Assembly (NCBI RefSeq): GCF_000340375.1
Contig: NZ_KB446648.1
Location: 1 to 50,694, forward strand
DNA from: Eggerthia catenaformis OT 569 = DSM 20559
Lineage (GTDB): Bacteria; Bacillota_I; Bacilli_A; Erysipelotrichales; Coprobacillaceae
Direction: 5' to 3'
Length of the DNA: 50,694 nt
Shown here one piece after another: positions 43,179-50,694 of this stretch (the first letter of the stretch is position 1; each line of letters opens with the position of its first letter). A program made the translations under genes and the position numbers. The notes beneath the pieces were generated by a model. The model was not told the DNA's origin. It worked only from the letters and a program-made list of their open reading frames with translations, and made no database searches.

Positions 43179-44092
43179 ATTGCACCACCTTCCTTTCCTG
43201 AAAAGACGCAAGTGCTTTTGCAGCGTCCAAGCTCAATATCTGCAATGTATTTGAGTATCGGGTAAACCTGTGCGGGAACAACGGCATTACCAAGAGCCTT
43301 TAAGCGCTTTACTCTGTCTTTCTTATCTTCCGTAAGCCTCGGTATGTCCGTGGGCTCCGTTATCCAGAGGAAATTTCCGTCCATGCTCGCGGGAATCCCA
43401 TCAGCCACTCCGCCCACTCCGGATTGAAGCGAAGATTGGGTGCTGCATCCTTTTCCAGATAATAGATTGCTTCTGAAAGATTCGCTGACCAGTGCCCCGT
43501 TTTCTTCTTTCTGCGAAAGGAGCCCGCAGGAGATAGGACTACCTGCGGCACTTTCGGACGCGTTCCCGTGTCGGAAGCAAGGGGCGTAGGAAACATCTGC
43601 CCCCACGATAAAAGTTCGCTTGCGTTCATGCCACGCGCCGACGCTACAAGCAGGAAGTACGAATGTCCAAACGGCATATCCCGCTTTCTCCAAGTCAAAA
43701 ATCGTTTTGTTGAGCCCCATATTGATGAAGTTAGCAACATTTTCGCCAAGCACGAAATGGGGGTGCAGCTCTTTAATAACTCTGCACATTTCCGGCCAGA
43801 GATAACGGGGGTCTGTAAAGCCCTTTTTTGCTCCGATGGCGGAAAAGGGCTGACATGGGAAGCCCCCGGATATGAGGGTAACACTGTCTTGTCCTGTTTT
43901 TTCAATAAATGCCTCCTTTGTAACTGTGGTAATATCCTGAAAACGCGGAACATCCGGCCAATGCTTTTTTAATACGGCATTCGGAAAGTCCGCCCATTCA
44001 CATTGACAAAGGGTAGAAAAGCCTGCGGCTTCCGCCGCAAGGTCGATTCCTCCGATTCCGGTAAACAGGCTGAAATGGGTTAGTTTCTTCAT
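43175..44092 (-). CDS. C5-cytosine DNA methyltransferase
   Basis: A 305-residue enzyme with the ordered motifs of the family: FTGIGGIDLAAEAAG (I), GGFPCQPFS with catalytic Cys (~79, IV), ENV (VI), RKRTFIVG (VIII) and GNAVVP (X). No restriction endonuclease is nearby, so it is an orphan methylase, likely to protect the element in new hosts (inference). The start overlaps the virB4 stop by 4 bases; the gene is part of the transfer operon. Confidence 0.92.
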   Translation of the reverse strand: MKKLTHFSLFTGIGGIDLAAEAAGFSTLCQCEWADFPNAVLKKHWPDVPRFQDITTVTKEAFIEKTGQDSVTLISGGFPCQPFSAIGAKKGFTDPRYLWPEMCRVIKELHPHFVLGENVANFINMGLNKTIFDLEKAGYAVWTFVLPACSVGAWHERKRTFIVGADVSYAPCFRHGNASESAAGSPISCGLLSQKEENGALVSESFRSNLLSGKGCSTQSSLQSGVGGVADGIPASMDGNFLWITEPTDIPRLTEDKKDRVKRLKALGNAVVPAQVYPILKYIADIELGRCKSTCVFSGKEGGAI

Positions 44093-46494
44093 TCGCCGCT
44101 CACTTCCTCCGGCTTTGTCGTCATAACCTTGTAAAGCTTTGTATCTTTCGGGAAATGATCTACAAATGGCAGAATCACATTTCCGTAAAAGAGAAGTCCT
44201 TCGCCGGATTCCGTATGGGTTACATATTTCATCTGCTGAGGAGAAATATTAAGCTGCTTTGCAAGGATAGTTCTGTCGCTTACCGCCTGATTAAGCATCA
44301 GCACAAAGTCACTGTTTTCAAAGATATTTTCTACCTCGCGGCTGGATAAGAGATCCTTGACATTCTGCGTGATCCCTGTCGGGATTCCTGACCATTTTCT
44401 GAAACGCTTCCAGATTTCAACGCTGTATGCGGCGGTCTGTTCCTCACGAAGCAGAAGATGAAATTCGTCCATGTAGTAGCGGGTTGCTTTCTTTTTTGCT
44501 CTGTTTATGGTAACGCGGTTCCATATCTGATCCTGCACAATGAGCATTCCAAGCTTTTTTAACTGCTTTCCAAGGCTCTTTATATCAAAGCAGACAAGGC
44601 GGTTATTAAGCTCTACATTGGTTCGGTGGTTAAATACATTAAGAGAACCTGTTACATAAAGCTCAAGGGCTGCCGCAACTCTTTCCGCCTCCGGTTCCGG
44701 CTGTCTTAAAAGCTCCTCATATAAATCTCCCAAAACAGGCATCCTTTCCGGCAGAGGGTCTGCAAGAAAGTCCCTGTAAACCGTTCTTACCGCACGGTCT
44801 ATGACCGTTTTTTCCACAGGTGCAAGTCCTTCCTTTCCTCCGACTACAAGCTCACAAAGGGAAAGGATAAAGTCCGATTTTAAGGCAAGAGGGTTATCAT
44901 CCTCGCTGTAATTTAAGTTTATATCCATCGGATTGATATATTCTTTACTTGTGGGAGAAATGCGGATGACCTGTCCTAAAAGGCTGTTTACCAAAGGGGC
45001 ATACTCGGCTTCGGGATCGGAGATATAGATGTCATCATCTGTGATTAAAAAGGCGTTTGTAATTTCACGCTTTGCCGCAAAGGATTTACCGGAACCGGGC
45101 GTTCCAAGAATCAGACCGTTGGGGTTTTTCAGCTGCTTTCTGTCACATAAAATCATGTTGTTACTAAGAGCGTTAAGTCCGTAGTAAAGCGCTTCTCCTC
45201 CCTGAAAAAGCTCCTGCGTGATAAAGGGAATGAATACAGCGGTGCTTGAGGTAGTAAGCCCTCTTTGAATTTCAATTTCATTTATTCCAAGCGGGATGCT
45301 TGACATCAGGCCTTCTTCCTGCTGAAAGTCAAGGCGGGTTAAAGCACAGTTATATTTCTGTGCAATTCCTGCGGCGGCAAAAACATCGTTGTCCAGCTTT
45401 CTTTTGCTATCCGCCATATTCACCACAAGAAAAGTAACAAGAAACATTCTCTCGTTTCTGCTCTGTAAATCCTGTAAGAGATTTTTTGCCTCGCCTCCGT
45501 ATGTGGCAAGGTCGGACGGGATGATGTCCATGTCATAGCCGGAGCGTACTGCTTTTTTCTGCTCGTCAATCTTCATCTTGTCAAGGTCGGTGATTTTTCT
45601 TTTTATGGTTTTGATTGCTTCCGCCTGATCGATGCTTTTGATATGCAGGTTTACAATCATTCCCGTTTCCAAATCCAAAAGGTCGGACAGGATGCGGTCG
45701 TTTAATTCCGGGGCTAAGATTTCAAGAAAGCTTACCGCGCCAAGCTTTTTTCCTATGCGAAAGGTTCTGCCTTCTCCGAAGTAAAAAGAGGACGGCGCGA
45801 TAAAATCCTTTGTCGATAATCCTGACGGCACAAGATAGTCCCAAGAGAAGAAAAAGGGTTCTCCCTCCGGGTGAAAAATGCCGTGCATGATTTCCAGCCT
45901 TTCATATCCGTTCATGGAATGAGCGCTTACGCCAAGCACCTTGAAATTGTTTAACATATCCGTTTCAATGCGGTTAAGCCTTGCCTTTGCCGCGCTCATA
46001 TTTTCCGCTTCTACGCTGAATGTTACGAATTTCAGTTTTACAAGACCGTTGTTTCCTTTGGAAAGCTGATCGGAAAGCATTGTCTGATACTCACTTCTTA
46101 TGGCGTCAAAGGCATCCTCTTTTGCCGGAATTTCGATTGCGTTCTTTGCTTCTCCGTGGCTTCCCTGATTGATAAAGGAAAGCTGCACATCCACAGAAGA
46201 ATCAAAGTAGTTCAGAAAGTCACACCAGTTTTCAAAGATGGCGGTTTTTTCATCCGCACCTGCAAGCTGATAATTGATGTCGGAAAAGGAAATGCACTTG
46301 CTGTATCTGTTTTCTGTTACTCTGCATATCCCGTCCGGGTGCATGGAAAGATAGGGGATGCTCTCCTGTGCGGAAGAAGCTTTCTTTTCCGGCTTTGCTT
46401 TTCGGATAAGTTCTGCAATCTGCTTTTTCTCGCTTCTTGTGAGCTTTCTTTTATTTTTTACGCTGTTTTTTTCCTTTGTTTTGTCCTTTAACAA
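44089..46494 (-). CDS. VirB4/TraE-type conjugation ATPase
   Basis: An 801-residue ATPase of the type IV secretion system. An N-terminal VirB4 domain is followed by a C-terminal motor with Walker A GTPGSGKS (~465) and Walker B RYYMDEFHLL (~673), plus GITQNVKDLL. I prefer TTG 46494, because AGGAGG lies 9 bases upstream; the first possible start at 46515 lies before that Shine-Dalgarno. The 5' end overlaps prgI by 44 bases. Confidence 0.92.
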   Translation of the reverse strand: MLKDKTKEKNSVKNKRKLTRSEKKQIAELIRKAKPEKKASSAQESIPYLSMHPDGICRVTENRYSKCISFSDINYQLAGADEKTAIFENWCDFLNYFDSSVDVQLSFINQGSHGEAKNAIEIPAKEDAFDAIRSEYQTMLSDQLSKGNNGLVKLKFVTFSVEAENMSAAKARLNRIETDMLNNFKVLGVSAHSMNGYERLEIMHGIFHPEGEPFFFSWDYLVPSGLSTKDFIAPSSFYFGEGRTFRIGKKLGAVSFLEILAPELNDRILSDLLDLETGMIVNLHIKSIDQAEAIKTIKRKITDLDKMKIDEQKKAVRSGYDMDIIPSDLATYGGEAKNLLQDLQSRNERMFLVTFLVVNMADSKRKLDNDVFAAAGIAQKYNCALTRLDFQQEEGLMSSIPLGINEIEIQRGLTTSSTAVFIPFITQELFQGGEALYYGLNALSNNMILCDRKQLKNPNGLILGTPGSGKSFAAKREITNAFLITDDDIYISDPEAEYAPLVNSLLGQVIRISPTSKEYINPMDINLNYSEDDNPLALKSDFILSLCELVVGGKEGLAPVEKTVIDRAVRTVYRDFLADPLPERMPVLGDLYEELLRQPEPEAERVAAALELYVTGSLNVFNHRTNVELNNRLVCFDIKSLGKQLKKLGMLIVQDQIWNRVTINRAKKKATRYYMDEFHLLLREEQTAAYSVEIWKRFRKWSGIPTGITQNVKDLLSSREVENIFENSDFVLMLNQAVSDRTILAKQLNISPQQMKYVTHTESGEGLLFYGNVILPFVDHFPKDTKLYKVMTTKPEEVSGE

Positions 46495-46846
46495 TATGAA
46501 ATACCTCCTTTTCAAGTTTTCTCTGCTTTATTAAAAGGGTATAATAGTTTCTCGTCCTGTATGGACGCTCTTTCTTTCGGATAAACTTTGTCTGCACGAT
46601 ATGCTTTAGGACTACCTCAAGGGGCTGTCCGTGCTTTTCGTACATGGCAAAGAGAAAAAAGGGAAGCATGATTAAAATCATGAAAAAAGCCGCAAGACTT
46701 GTTCCTGCGCTTCCCTTTAGGAGAAAGAAAACAGGCAGCCCTAAAATTAAGGCTGCCGTAAAGCAAAGGATCTGCCTTTTTGTAAGGTTAAAGGCGACCT
46801 TTGTTTTAACCTTTGTTAAGTCTTTTGGTACGGGTACATACGCCAT
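46451..46846 (-). CDS. PrgI-family inner-membrane protein
   Basis: A 131-residue VirB3-like protein starting MAYVPVPKDLTKVKTKVAFNL, with two membrane helices (ILCFTAALILGLPVFFLL; LAAFFMILIMLPFFLFAMY) and a basic tail. PrgI genes nearly always precede virB4 in these modules. AGGAGG lies 4-9 bases before ATG 46846. Confidence 0.9.
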   Translation of the reverse strand: MAYVPVPKDLTKVKTKVAFNLTKRQILCFTAALILGLPVFFLLKGSAGTSLAAFFMILIMLPFFLFAMYEKHGQPLEVVLKHIVQTKFIRKKERPYRTRNYYTLLIKQRKLEKEVFHIVKGQNKGKKQRKK

Positions 46847-46862
46847 AAAAGCCTCCTTTCCG

Positions 46863-47399
46863 TTAAAGCGTAATATTGCTTTTTACTTCGTTTCCCCATA
46901 TATCCCATCCGGGACTTTCCTTCCTTGCAAAAAGCTCTATTTTAGGGAGATCTCCCATAAGGGCTGTGATTTTTTCTCTTGCTATATCCGGCTTTTTGCT
47001 GTGTGCTTCAATGGGGCTTATGATAAGCTGATGAACATTTTTCGCCTGTCTTTTGGGATGACCTTTCGTTGCAAGTAGGCAGATTTCCGCATTTCCTCTC
47101 GTCCAAAAGCCAAGCCCGTAAAACCATGTTCCAGCCTTTTTATTTGTTTTCAGCCATACAAAAGCGACCGTCTTATACTGAAAGCCCCATGCCTTAATTA
47201 GCTGCAGGGCTTCTTTAAGCTGCGGGAAAGTAGCCCATAAAAAAAGTACGCAGTCCTTTTCCGCGATTTCAGAAACGGGAAGCGTACAAAGCTCCTCTAT
47301 GCTCATGGTGGGATAGTGATTTTCCGCCGCGCCCTGTACTTTGCTTCTTTCGTATTTCCATGGCGGATCGGCATAGATAATGCTGTATTTTTTACTGAT
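46863..47399 (-). CDS. MT-A70-family adenine methyltransferase with non-ATG start
   Basis: The catalytic DPPW motif (YSIIYADPPWKYE) lies upstream of the first ATG (47306). It is in an open frame that reaches back to a codon at 47399-47397, placed 10 bases after GGAGG. That codon is ATC, followed by SKKYSIIYADPPW; relatives begin with Met here, so an ATG-to-ATC change is likely. Downstream motifs VLFLWATFPQL, FVWLKTNKKAGTWFYGLGFWTRGN and ELFARKESPGWDIWGNEV complete the family fold (178 residues). Starting at 47306 would remove the catalytic motif. It may be poorly expressed or inactive. Position between TrbL and PrgI is an accessory slot in this operon. Confidence 0.75.
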   Translation of the reverse strand: MSKKYSIIYADPPWKYERSKVQGAAENHYPTMSIEELCTLPVSEIAEKDCVLFLWATFPQLKEALQLIKAWGFQYKTVAFVWLKTNKKAGTWFYGLGFWTRGNAEICLLATKGHPKRQAKNVHQLIISPIEAHSKKPDIAREKITALMGDLPKIELFARKESPGWDIWGNEVKSNITL

Positions 47400-47426
47400 T
47401 GTTTTGATACCTCCTTTGTATTAGGG

Positions 47427-48296
47427 CTAATGCGCTCCAAAAATTGATTTTGAAATGGCACTTGATTTTAAGAGCATAAAGCAAAGCAGCACGGTATATG
47501 CCGCAAGAGAAAATATCGCGGTATGCAGGTTGTCCGATACGGTCATAGCCTTTACCAAGACAGCATATATTCCGACGCATACCATGATTAAAAAGCCCTG
47601 AAAACCGAGTGCGAATAAGCTTTTCAGATAGTTGTTTCCGATCTGTCCCCATTCTTTATTTGTCATAGTGGCAAATGGAATCGGGGCGACGGAGCAGACT
47701 AAATAGATCTCTATCATTCTGCCGTAGATGACAACGGTAATAAAAACGGACATGATTTTCATCGAAATGCTCACAAGTCCGGTTTCTATGGAAAGCCGTA
47801 AAAGCTCCGGTATTTCCATATCCTTCAGCTTTCCTTGTAGTGCGGTAAGAGAGGATGCCACATCAATGCTTGTGTCCGAGCTGATAACGCCGGATGCGCC
47901 CGATACAACGTGCTGCGCCACATCGAATACCGCCATGGTAATATCAAAGGTATGGGTAACGATAAATACCGCTACCCACGCCTTGAAAAACCACTTAAAA
48001 AACATAAAGGTGTCCAACTCGTGCAGATTATTTTTATCAATAATCATGCTGATCAGCTCGTAGCAAAGAACATAGGTAATGACAAGCCCCGCAATGGGGA
48101 CGATCACATTTTCCGACAAGGTTTTTATCATGGAAAATACGCTGCCGTTCCAGCCCTGCGGGGTCTTGCCTACCTCTGCCGCTATGGTTCCTACCTTTTC
48201 GTTGACATCTCCGAACAGAGCTTCAAGATTTTCCTGAATGGATCCAATTAAAATTTCCTTGATCCATTCATCGATTGCATCAAGTATGCTCTGCAC
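47427..48296 (-). CDS. TrbL/VirB6-like membrane protein
   Basis: A 289-residue protein with a start helix (SILDAIDEWIKEILIGSIQ) and about six membrane segments. It matches the TrbL/VirB6-type channel proteins of Tn1549-related modules. The start is GTG 48296 with AAGGAGGT 5 bases upstream, just after the Maff2 stop. The MT-A70 frame follows after 27 bp. Confidence 0.87.
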   Translation of the reverse strand: MQSILDAIDEWIKEILIGSIQENLEALFGDVNEKVGTIAAEVGKTPQGWNGSVFSMIKTLSENVIVPIAGLVITYVLCYELISMIIDKNNLHELDTFMFFKWFFKAWVAVFIVTHTFDITMAVFDVAQHVVSGASGVISSDTSIDVASSLTALQGKLKDMEIPELLRLSIETGLVSISMKIMSVFITVVIYGRMIEIYLVCSVAPIPFATMTNKEWGQIGNNYLKSLFALGFQGFLIMVCVGIYAVLVKAMTVSDNLHTAIFSLAAYTVLLCFMLLKSSAISKSIFGAH

Positions 48297-48307
48297 GTGT
48301 TACCTCC

Positions 48308-48409
48308 TTATCCGAACAGTCCGCGAAGAAGCGGAACAAGTGTTGTACCGATAAGGGCAACGCCTCCTCCTGCCATAAGCTGCTTGATTCCCTGTGATTT
48401 AGCGCCCGA
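48308..48409 (-). pseudogene. Maff2-family gene, 3' exon (split by group II intron)
   Basis: Thirty-three codons, GAKSQGIKQLMAGGG and VALIGTTLVPLLRGLFG after the first residue, match the C-terminal half of Maff2 proteins, small membrane proteins that precede TrbL in these operons (~65-70 residues). The 5' half is missing here because the intron lies in between; it should be beyond the right edge. Splicing would restore it, so it may not be truly inactive. Confidence 0.8.
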
Positions 48410-48452
48410 TAGTGATAGGTAATCCTTTGATGTTATCTCCGGATTTTCCCCC

Positions 48453-48489
48453 ACTTCACACCGTGCATGCGACTTTCACCGCACACGGC
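48453..48489 (-). ncRNA. Group II intron domain V
   Basis: On the minus strand GCCGTGTGCGG, TGAAAGT and CGCATGCACGGTG form the conserved 34-nt-type catalytic hairpin with the GTGAAAGT loop side. The following GGGGGAAAATCCGGAG region is domain VI-like and leads to the 3' splice site. Confidence 0.85.
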
Positions 48490-48558
48490 GTTCCATCACA
48501 AGAAAGATTTTCACGTTTTAACTAAGACTTACACACTTCGTAACAAATTATTTTTTCT

Positions 48559-50427
48559 CTAAATTAGTGGCAATCCTGCCATTTTTCTAAGCTTATTACA
48601 TTTCTCAATCTGCTTGAGCGTTAAGCCAAGCTCTTTTATATATTTTTGGATTGTATCTTCTTTTGTTGCATGGATGAGTATATGAACTGCCTCCGTAACA
48701 AGAATTAAGTTGCTGTAACTGTCTGTACCGCCTTGTTCAAGCGGTATCTTGTGATGGCAATGTATATCGTTTGGTGTAAGTTTTATTCCTGTTACTCCAC
48801 ATCTGCCATATTGAGCTGCAAAGAGCGAAATTCTGTTGTCTGCAAATTCTATGCTTTTATCAAGCACAGGGTGCTTCATCAGCCAGACAAGTGTATCTAC
48901 ATCAATTTGTAGATTTTTATGAATGAAAGCTCTGCCCTTTACAGTGTATTTATTTACAACCTTTTTCTTGTGTTTTGCGTCCTTTGTCCTGATATATCCA
49001 ACTGGAATTAACGGATGTCCATTAAGGAAGCGAAGCTGTTTACTTTTTCCATATTTTTCTTTGATAAATCCTTTGTTTAGTGTTCCACTGGTTTTAATAT
49101 CCAGTCTGTTGTTCATCTGCTTTTTAATGTGAAAGGCTATTTTAGCAAAGTCCAAACTCACATTTGTTGCTATTTGATAATAATTATGCAAGCCTGAAAC
49201 AGTAGCATTATACTTAGCTATTGCTTTGTACTGTTCCTTTTCATTTGCAGGTCTTTTTATATCCGCAACACATTTAGAAATATTTTCTTTTGCCTTTTTC
49301 AGTGCCTTATCATTTATATGCGACTGTACAACAAACTTTTTGCCTTTTGGTTTAACCTTAAGCTTGAAGCCTAAGAACTCCGAATACCTTTGTTTTAGAT
49401 TTGTTATTTTAGATTTTTCTTCACTCACATTTAGTTTTAATCTGTCTTGCAACCATTTTGTAACTGCCTGATAAGTTCTTTTTGCATCGTAGTAATTACG
49501 GCAAAATATCTTAAAATCATCAGCATACCTTACAATATATATTTCTTTTAGGTTGCTTGTTCTTAAAGCTCTGTAGGTATGACTTTTTATCTCTGTTCCT
49601 TGACTGTTCGTTCTCTGTTTATATGGATAATGCGTGGGTATTGTCAGCCATTGAGAAGAAACCCACCAATCTAATTCGTTCAAGACTACATTAGATAGTA
49701 GCGGTGATAATATTCCGCCTTGTGGTGTTCCCTTTGTTGGTGTAATTACCTCTTTATCGGGCATAACAATATCTGCTTTCAGCATTTCCTTAATGATACA
49801 AAGTAACTTTTTGTCTTGGATTCCCAAATTCCAAAGCTGCCTTATGAGCTTTGCATGATATACGTTATCAAAAAATCCTTGTATATCAATATCAACTACA
49901 TAGTGTAAGTGCTGTATCTGCATTAGTCTTGCACATTCTGCGATAGCGTGTTCCGTACTCCTGTTAGGTCGAAACCCATAGGAGCTGTCATGAAACTTGG
50001 CTTCGCATATCGGCTCTAATATTTGCAAGATACATTGTTGTACAATTCTGTCTACAATAGTCGGTATTCCTAAAGGTCTGATTTTCCCGTTAGACTTTCG
50101 CATTTCCACTCTCTTTACAGGGCGTGGTTTATACCAATGAAACTGTTTTTGTATGAGAGAAATGTATTTTTCTTCATTTAGCCTTGATAGATGTTTTATT
50201 GTTCTGCCATCTACTCCGGCTGTATGACTGCCTTTGTTCCCTTTGATACTGCGATAGGCAAGTTTTATATTTTCTCTTGAAGTTATCAACTCCATTAAAT
50301 TTGAAAATATTTTATTCTTACTACTATCTTCATATAAATCATCAAGGACTTTTTGCAAGTCATAGTATTCCGTATAACGGATTTTGCTTTGTTTCAGTGT
50401 TTGTTTCGAAGTGGACACAGTCACCAT
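48559..50427 (-). CDS. ltrA: Group II intron reverse transcriptase/maturase (LtrA type)
   Basis: A protein of up to 622 residues with RT domains (NGKIRPLGIPT, DIDIQGFFDNV, GTPQGGILSPLLSN, active site RYADDFKI at ~300), a maturase X domain and a C-terminal HNH endonuclease (CGVTGIKLTPNDIHCHHKIPLEQGG, in parts CGVTGIK; HCHHKIPLEQGG). All key residues are present, so it may be active. ATG 50427 lies only one base after AAAGGAG; GTG 50418, nine bases further, fits the Shine-Dalgarno better. Confidence 0.93.
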   Translation of the reverse strand: MVTVSTSKQTLKQSKIRYTEYYDLQKVLDDLYEDSSKNKIFSNLMELITSRENIKLAYRSIKGNKGSHTAGVDGRTIKHLSRLNEEKYISLIQKQFHWYKPRPVKRVEMRKSNGKIRPLGIPTIVDRIVQQCILQILEPICEAKFHDSSYGFRPNRSTEHAIAECARLMQIQHLHYVVDIDIQGFFDNVYHAKLIRQLWNLGIQDKKLLCIIKEMLKADIVMPDKEVITPTKGTPQGGILSPLLSNVVLNELDWWVSSQWLTIPTHYPYKQRTNSQGTEIKSHTYRALRTSNLKEIYIVRYADDFKIFCRNYYDAKRTYQAVTKWLQDRLKLNVSEEKSKITNLKQRYSEFLGFKLKVKPKGKKFVVQSHINDKALKKAKENISKCVADIKRPANEKEQYKAIAKYNATVSGLHNYYQIATNVSLDFAKIAFHIKKQMNNRLDIKTSGTLNKGFIKEKYGKSKQLRFLNGHPLIPVGYIRTKDAKHKKKVVNKYTVKGRAFIHKNLQIDVDTLVWLMKHPVLDKSIEFADNRISLFAAQYGRCGVTGIKLTPNDIHCHHKIPLEQGGTDSYSNLILVTEAVHILIHATKEDTIQKYIKELGLTLKQIEKCNKLRKMAGLPLI

Positions 50428-50694
50428 CTCCTTTCGGATTTGATTTTCTTTGTCATACTCGAAGCTATGTTTGTCTTAATTTCAGTTCTTGTACTTTCCT
50501 GTGACTGGTGGCTATCCCTCCACGAACTTATTATTTTCGCTTCATAGGTACTGTGCCACCACTTTCCCCGAGATAAAGAATGGTTATATGCTGTTTTTAC
50601 AGTCATTTTCCCATTCAACACTTCATTAGCATTAGACTGCTTCCATGTTCCCGGCTTACCACGTTCCGACAATCTTATCTTTGAATACGTTTAG

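Larger units (their letters stand above)
48411..50694 (-). mobile_element. Group II intron, 5' end outside window
   Basis: Minus-strand retroelement with a reverse transcriptase frame, a domain V near its 3' end and a 3' boundary at about 48410-48413 (CCTATCAC / TATCGGGC). The 267 bases upstream of the RT frame inside the window (50428-50694) are intron RNA domains with several short paired stretches and no other gene. The GUGYG 5' end was not found, so it lies further right. Confidence 0.88.

Noticed and set aside
43360-43953. 197-codon minus-strand frame
   Set aside because: Alternative frame within the cytosine methylase gene; the methylase frame has the ordered motifs.
1-50694. CRISPR array, rRNA or tRNA genes
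   Set aside because: No regularly spaced repeats and no conserved rRNA or tRNA sequences were seen.

Overview
The window is low-GC Bacillota DNA, most likely from an anaerobic Clostridia/Tissierellia-type host. The evidence is AT-rich genes with strong GGAGG ribosome binding sites, Tn916/Tn1549/Tn4451-type mobile-element families and ECF transporters. It is almost entirely mobile DNA. I read it as one integrative conjugative element (element 1, 1 to about 21175) whose last recombinase gene is interrupted by a second one (element 2, about 21175 to beyond the right edge). Element 2 is itself interrupted by a group II intron (about 48411 to beyond 50694). I saw no rRNA, tRNA, CRISPR array or housekeeping gene. 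The species cannot be fixed from the sequence.

Element 1: the 3' part of a giant methylase-helicase (1-4905) and an OB-fold SSB-like protein (4948-5607). These converge on a relaxase/MobC pair with an oriT-like region (5675-7503). A metabolic cargo follows: a divergent AraC regulator, an MptD-family ECF S component, EcfT, a double-ATPase EcfA, a TetR regulator and a pair of exporter-fold ABC half-transporters (7638-15992). Then come a decayed MATE gene, an attenuator-like leader, a sigma-like factor, a conserved untranslated segment, a TnpW-like protein and three serine recombinase genes in tandem. The third recombinase is cut off after about 57 codons.

Element 2, left part (mostly minus strand): serine recombinase, TnpW-like protein, a second copy of the conserved untranslated segment, Tn916 Orf8-like HTH protein, Orf7-like sigma factor, a leader with a 25-residue reading frame and alternative hairpins, and a Cys-rich KTR protein. 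A second cargo has the same order of transport genes as the first: TetR, MptD, EcfT, EcfAA', ABC, ABC (25056-31956).

Element 2, right part: an oriT-like region, MobC and relaxase on the plus strand (32095-33853), facing a long minus-strand transfer operon. In transcription order the operon holds Maff2 (split by the intron), TrbL/VirB6, MT-A70 methylase, PrgI, VirB4, C5 cytosine methylase, CHAP hydrolase, DUF4315, DUF4366, a small Cys protein, topoisomerase III, an ArdC/YodL protein, a transfer-assisting protein and a Cys-rich VLP protein. A VirD4 coupling protein is expected beyond the right edge.

The most interesting themes are: (i) the same ECF plus exporter-fold ABC cassette carried by two nested conjugative elements, one copy with a YbtA-like AraC arrangement, which suggests a mobile uptake system for a metallophore or similar compound; (ii) a collinear conserved untranslated element upstream of tnpW and the recombinase in both elements; (iii) alternative-hairpin leaders upstream of both sigma factors; (iv) three oriT-like loci, two of them inverted on element 2; (v) an MT-A70 methylase whose expected ATG start reads ATC.
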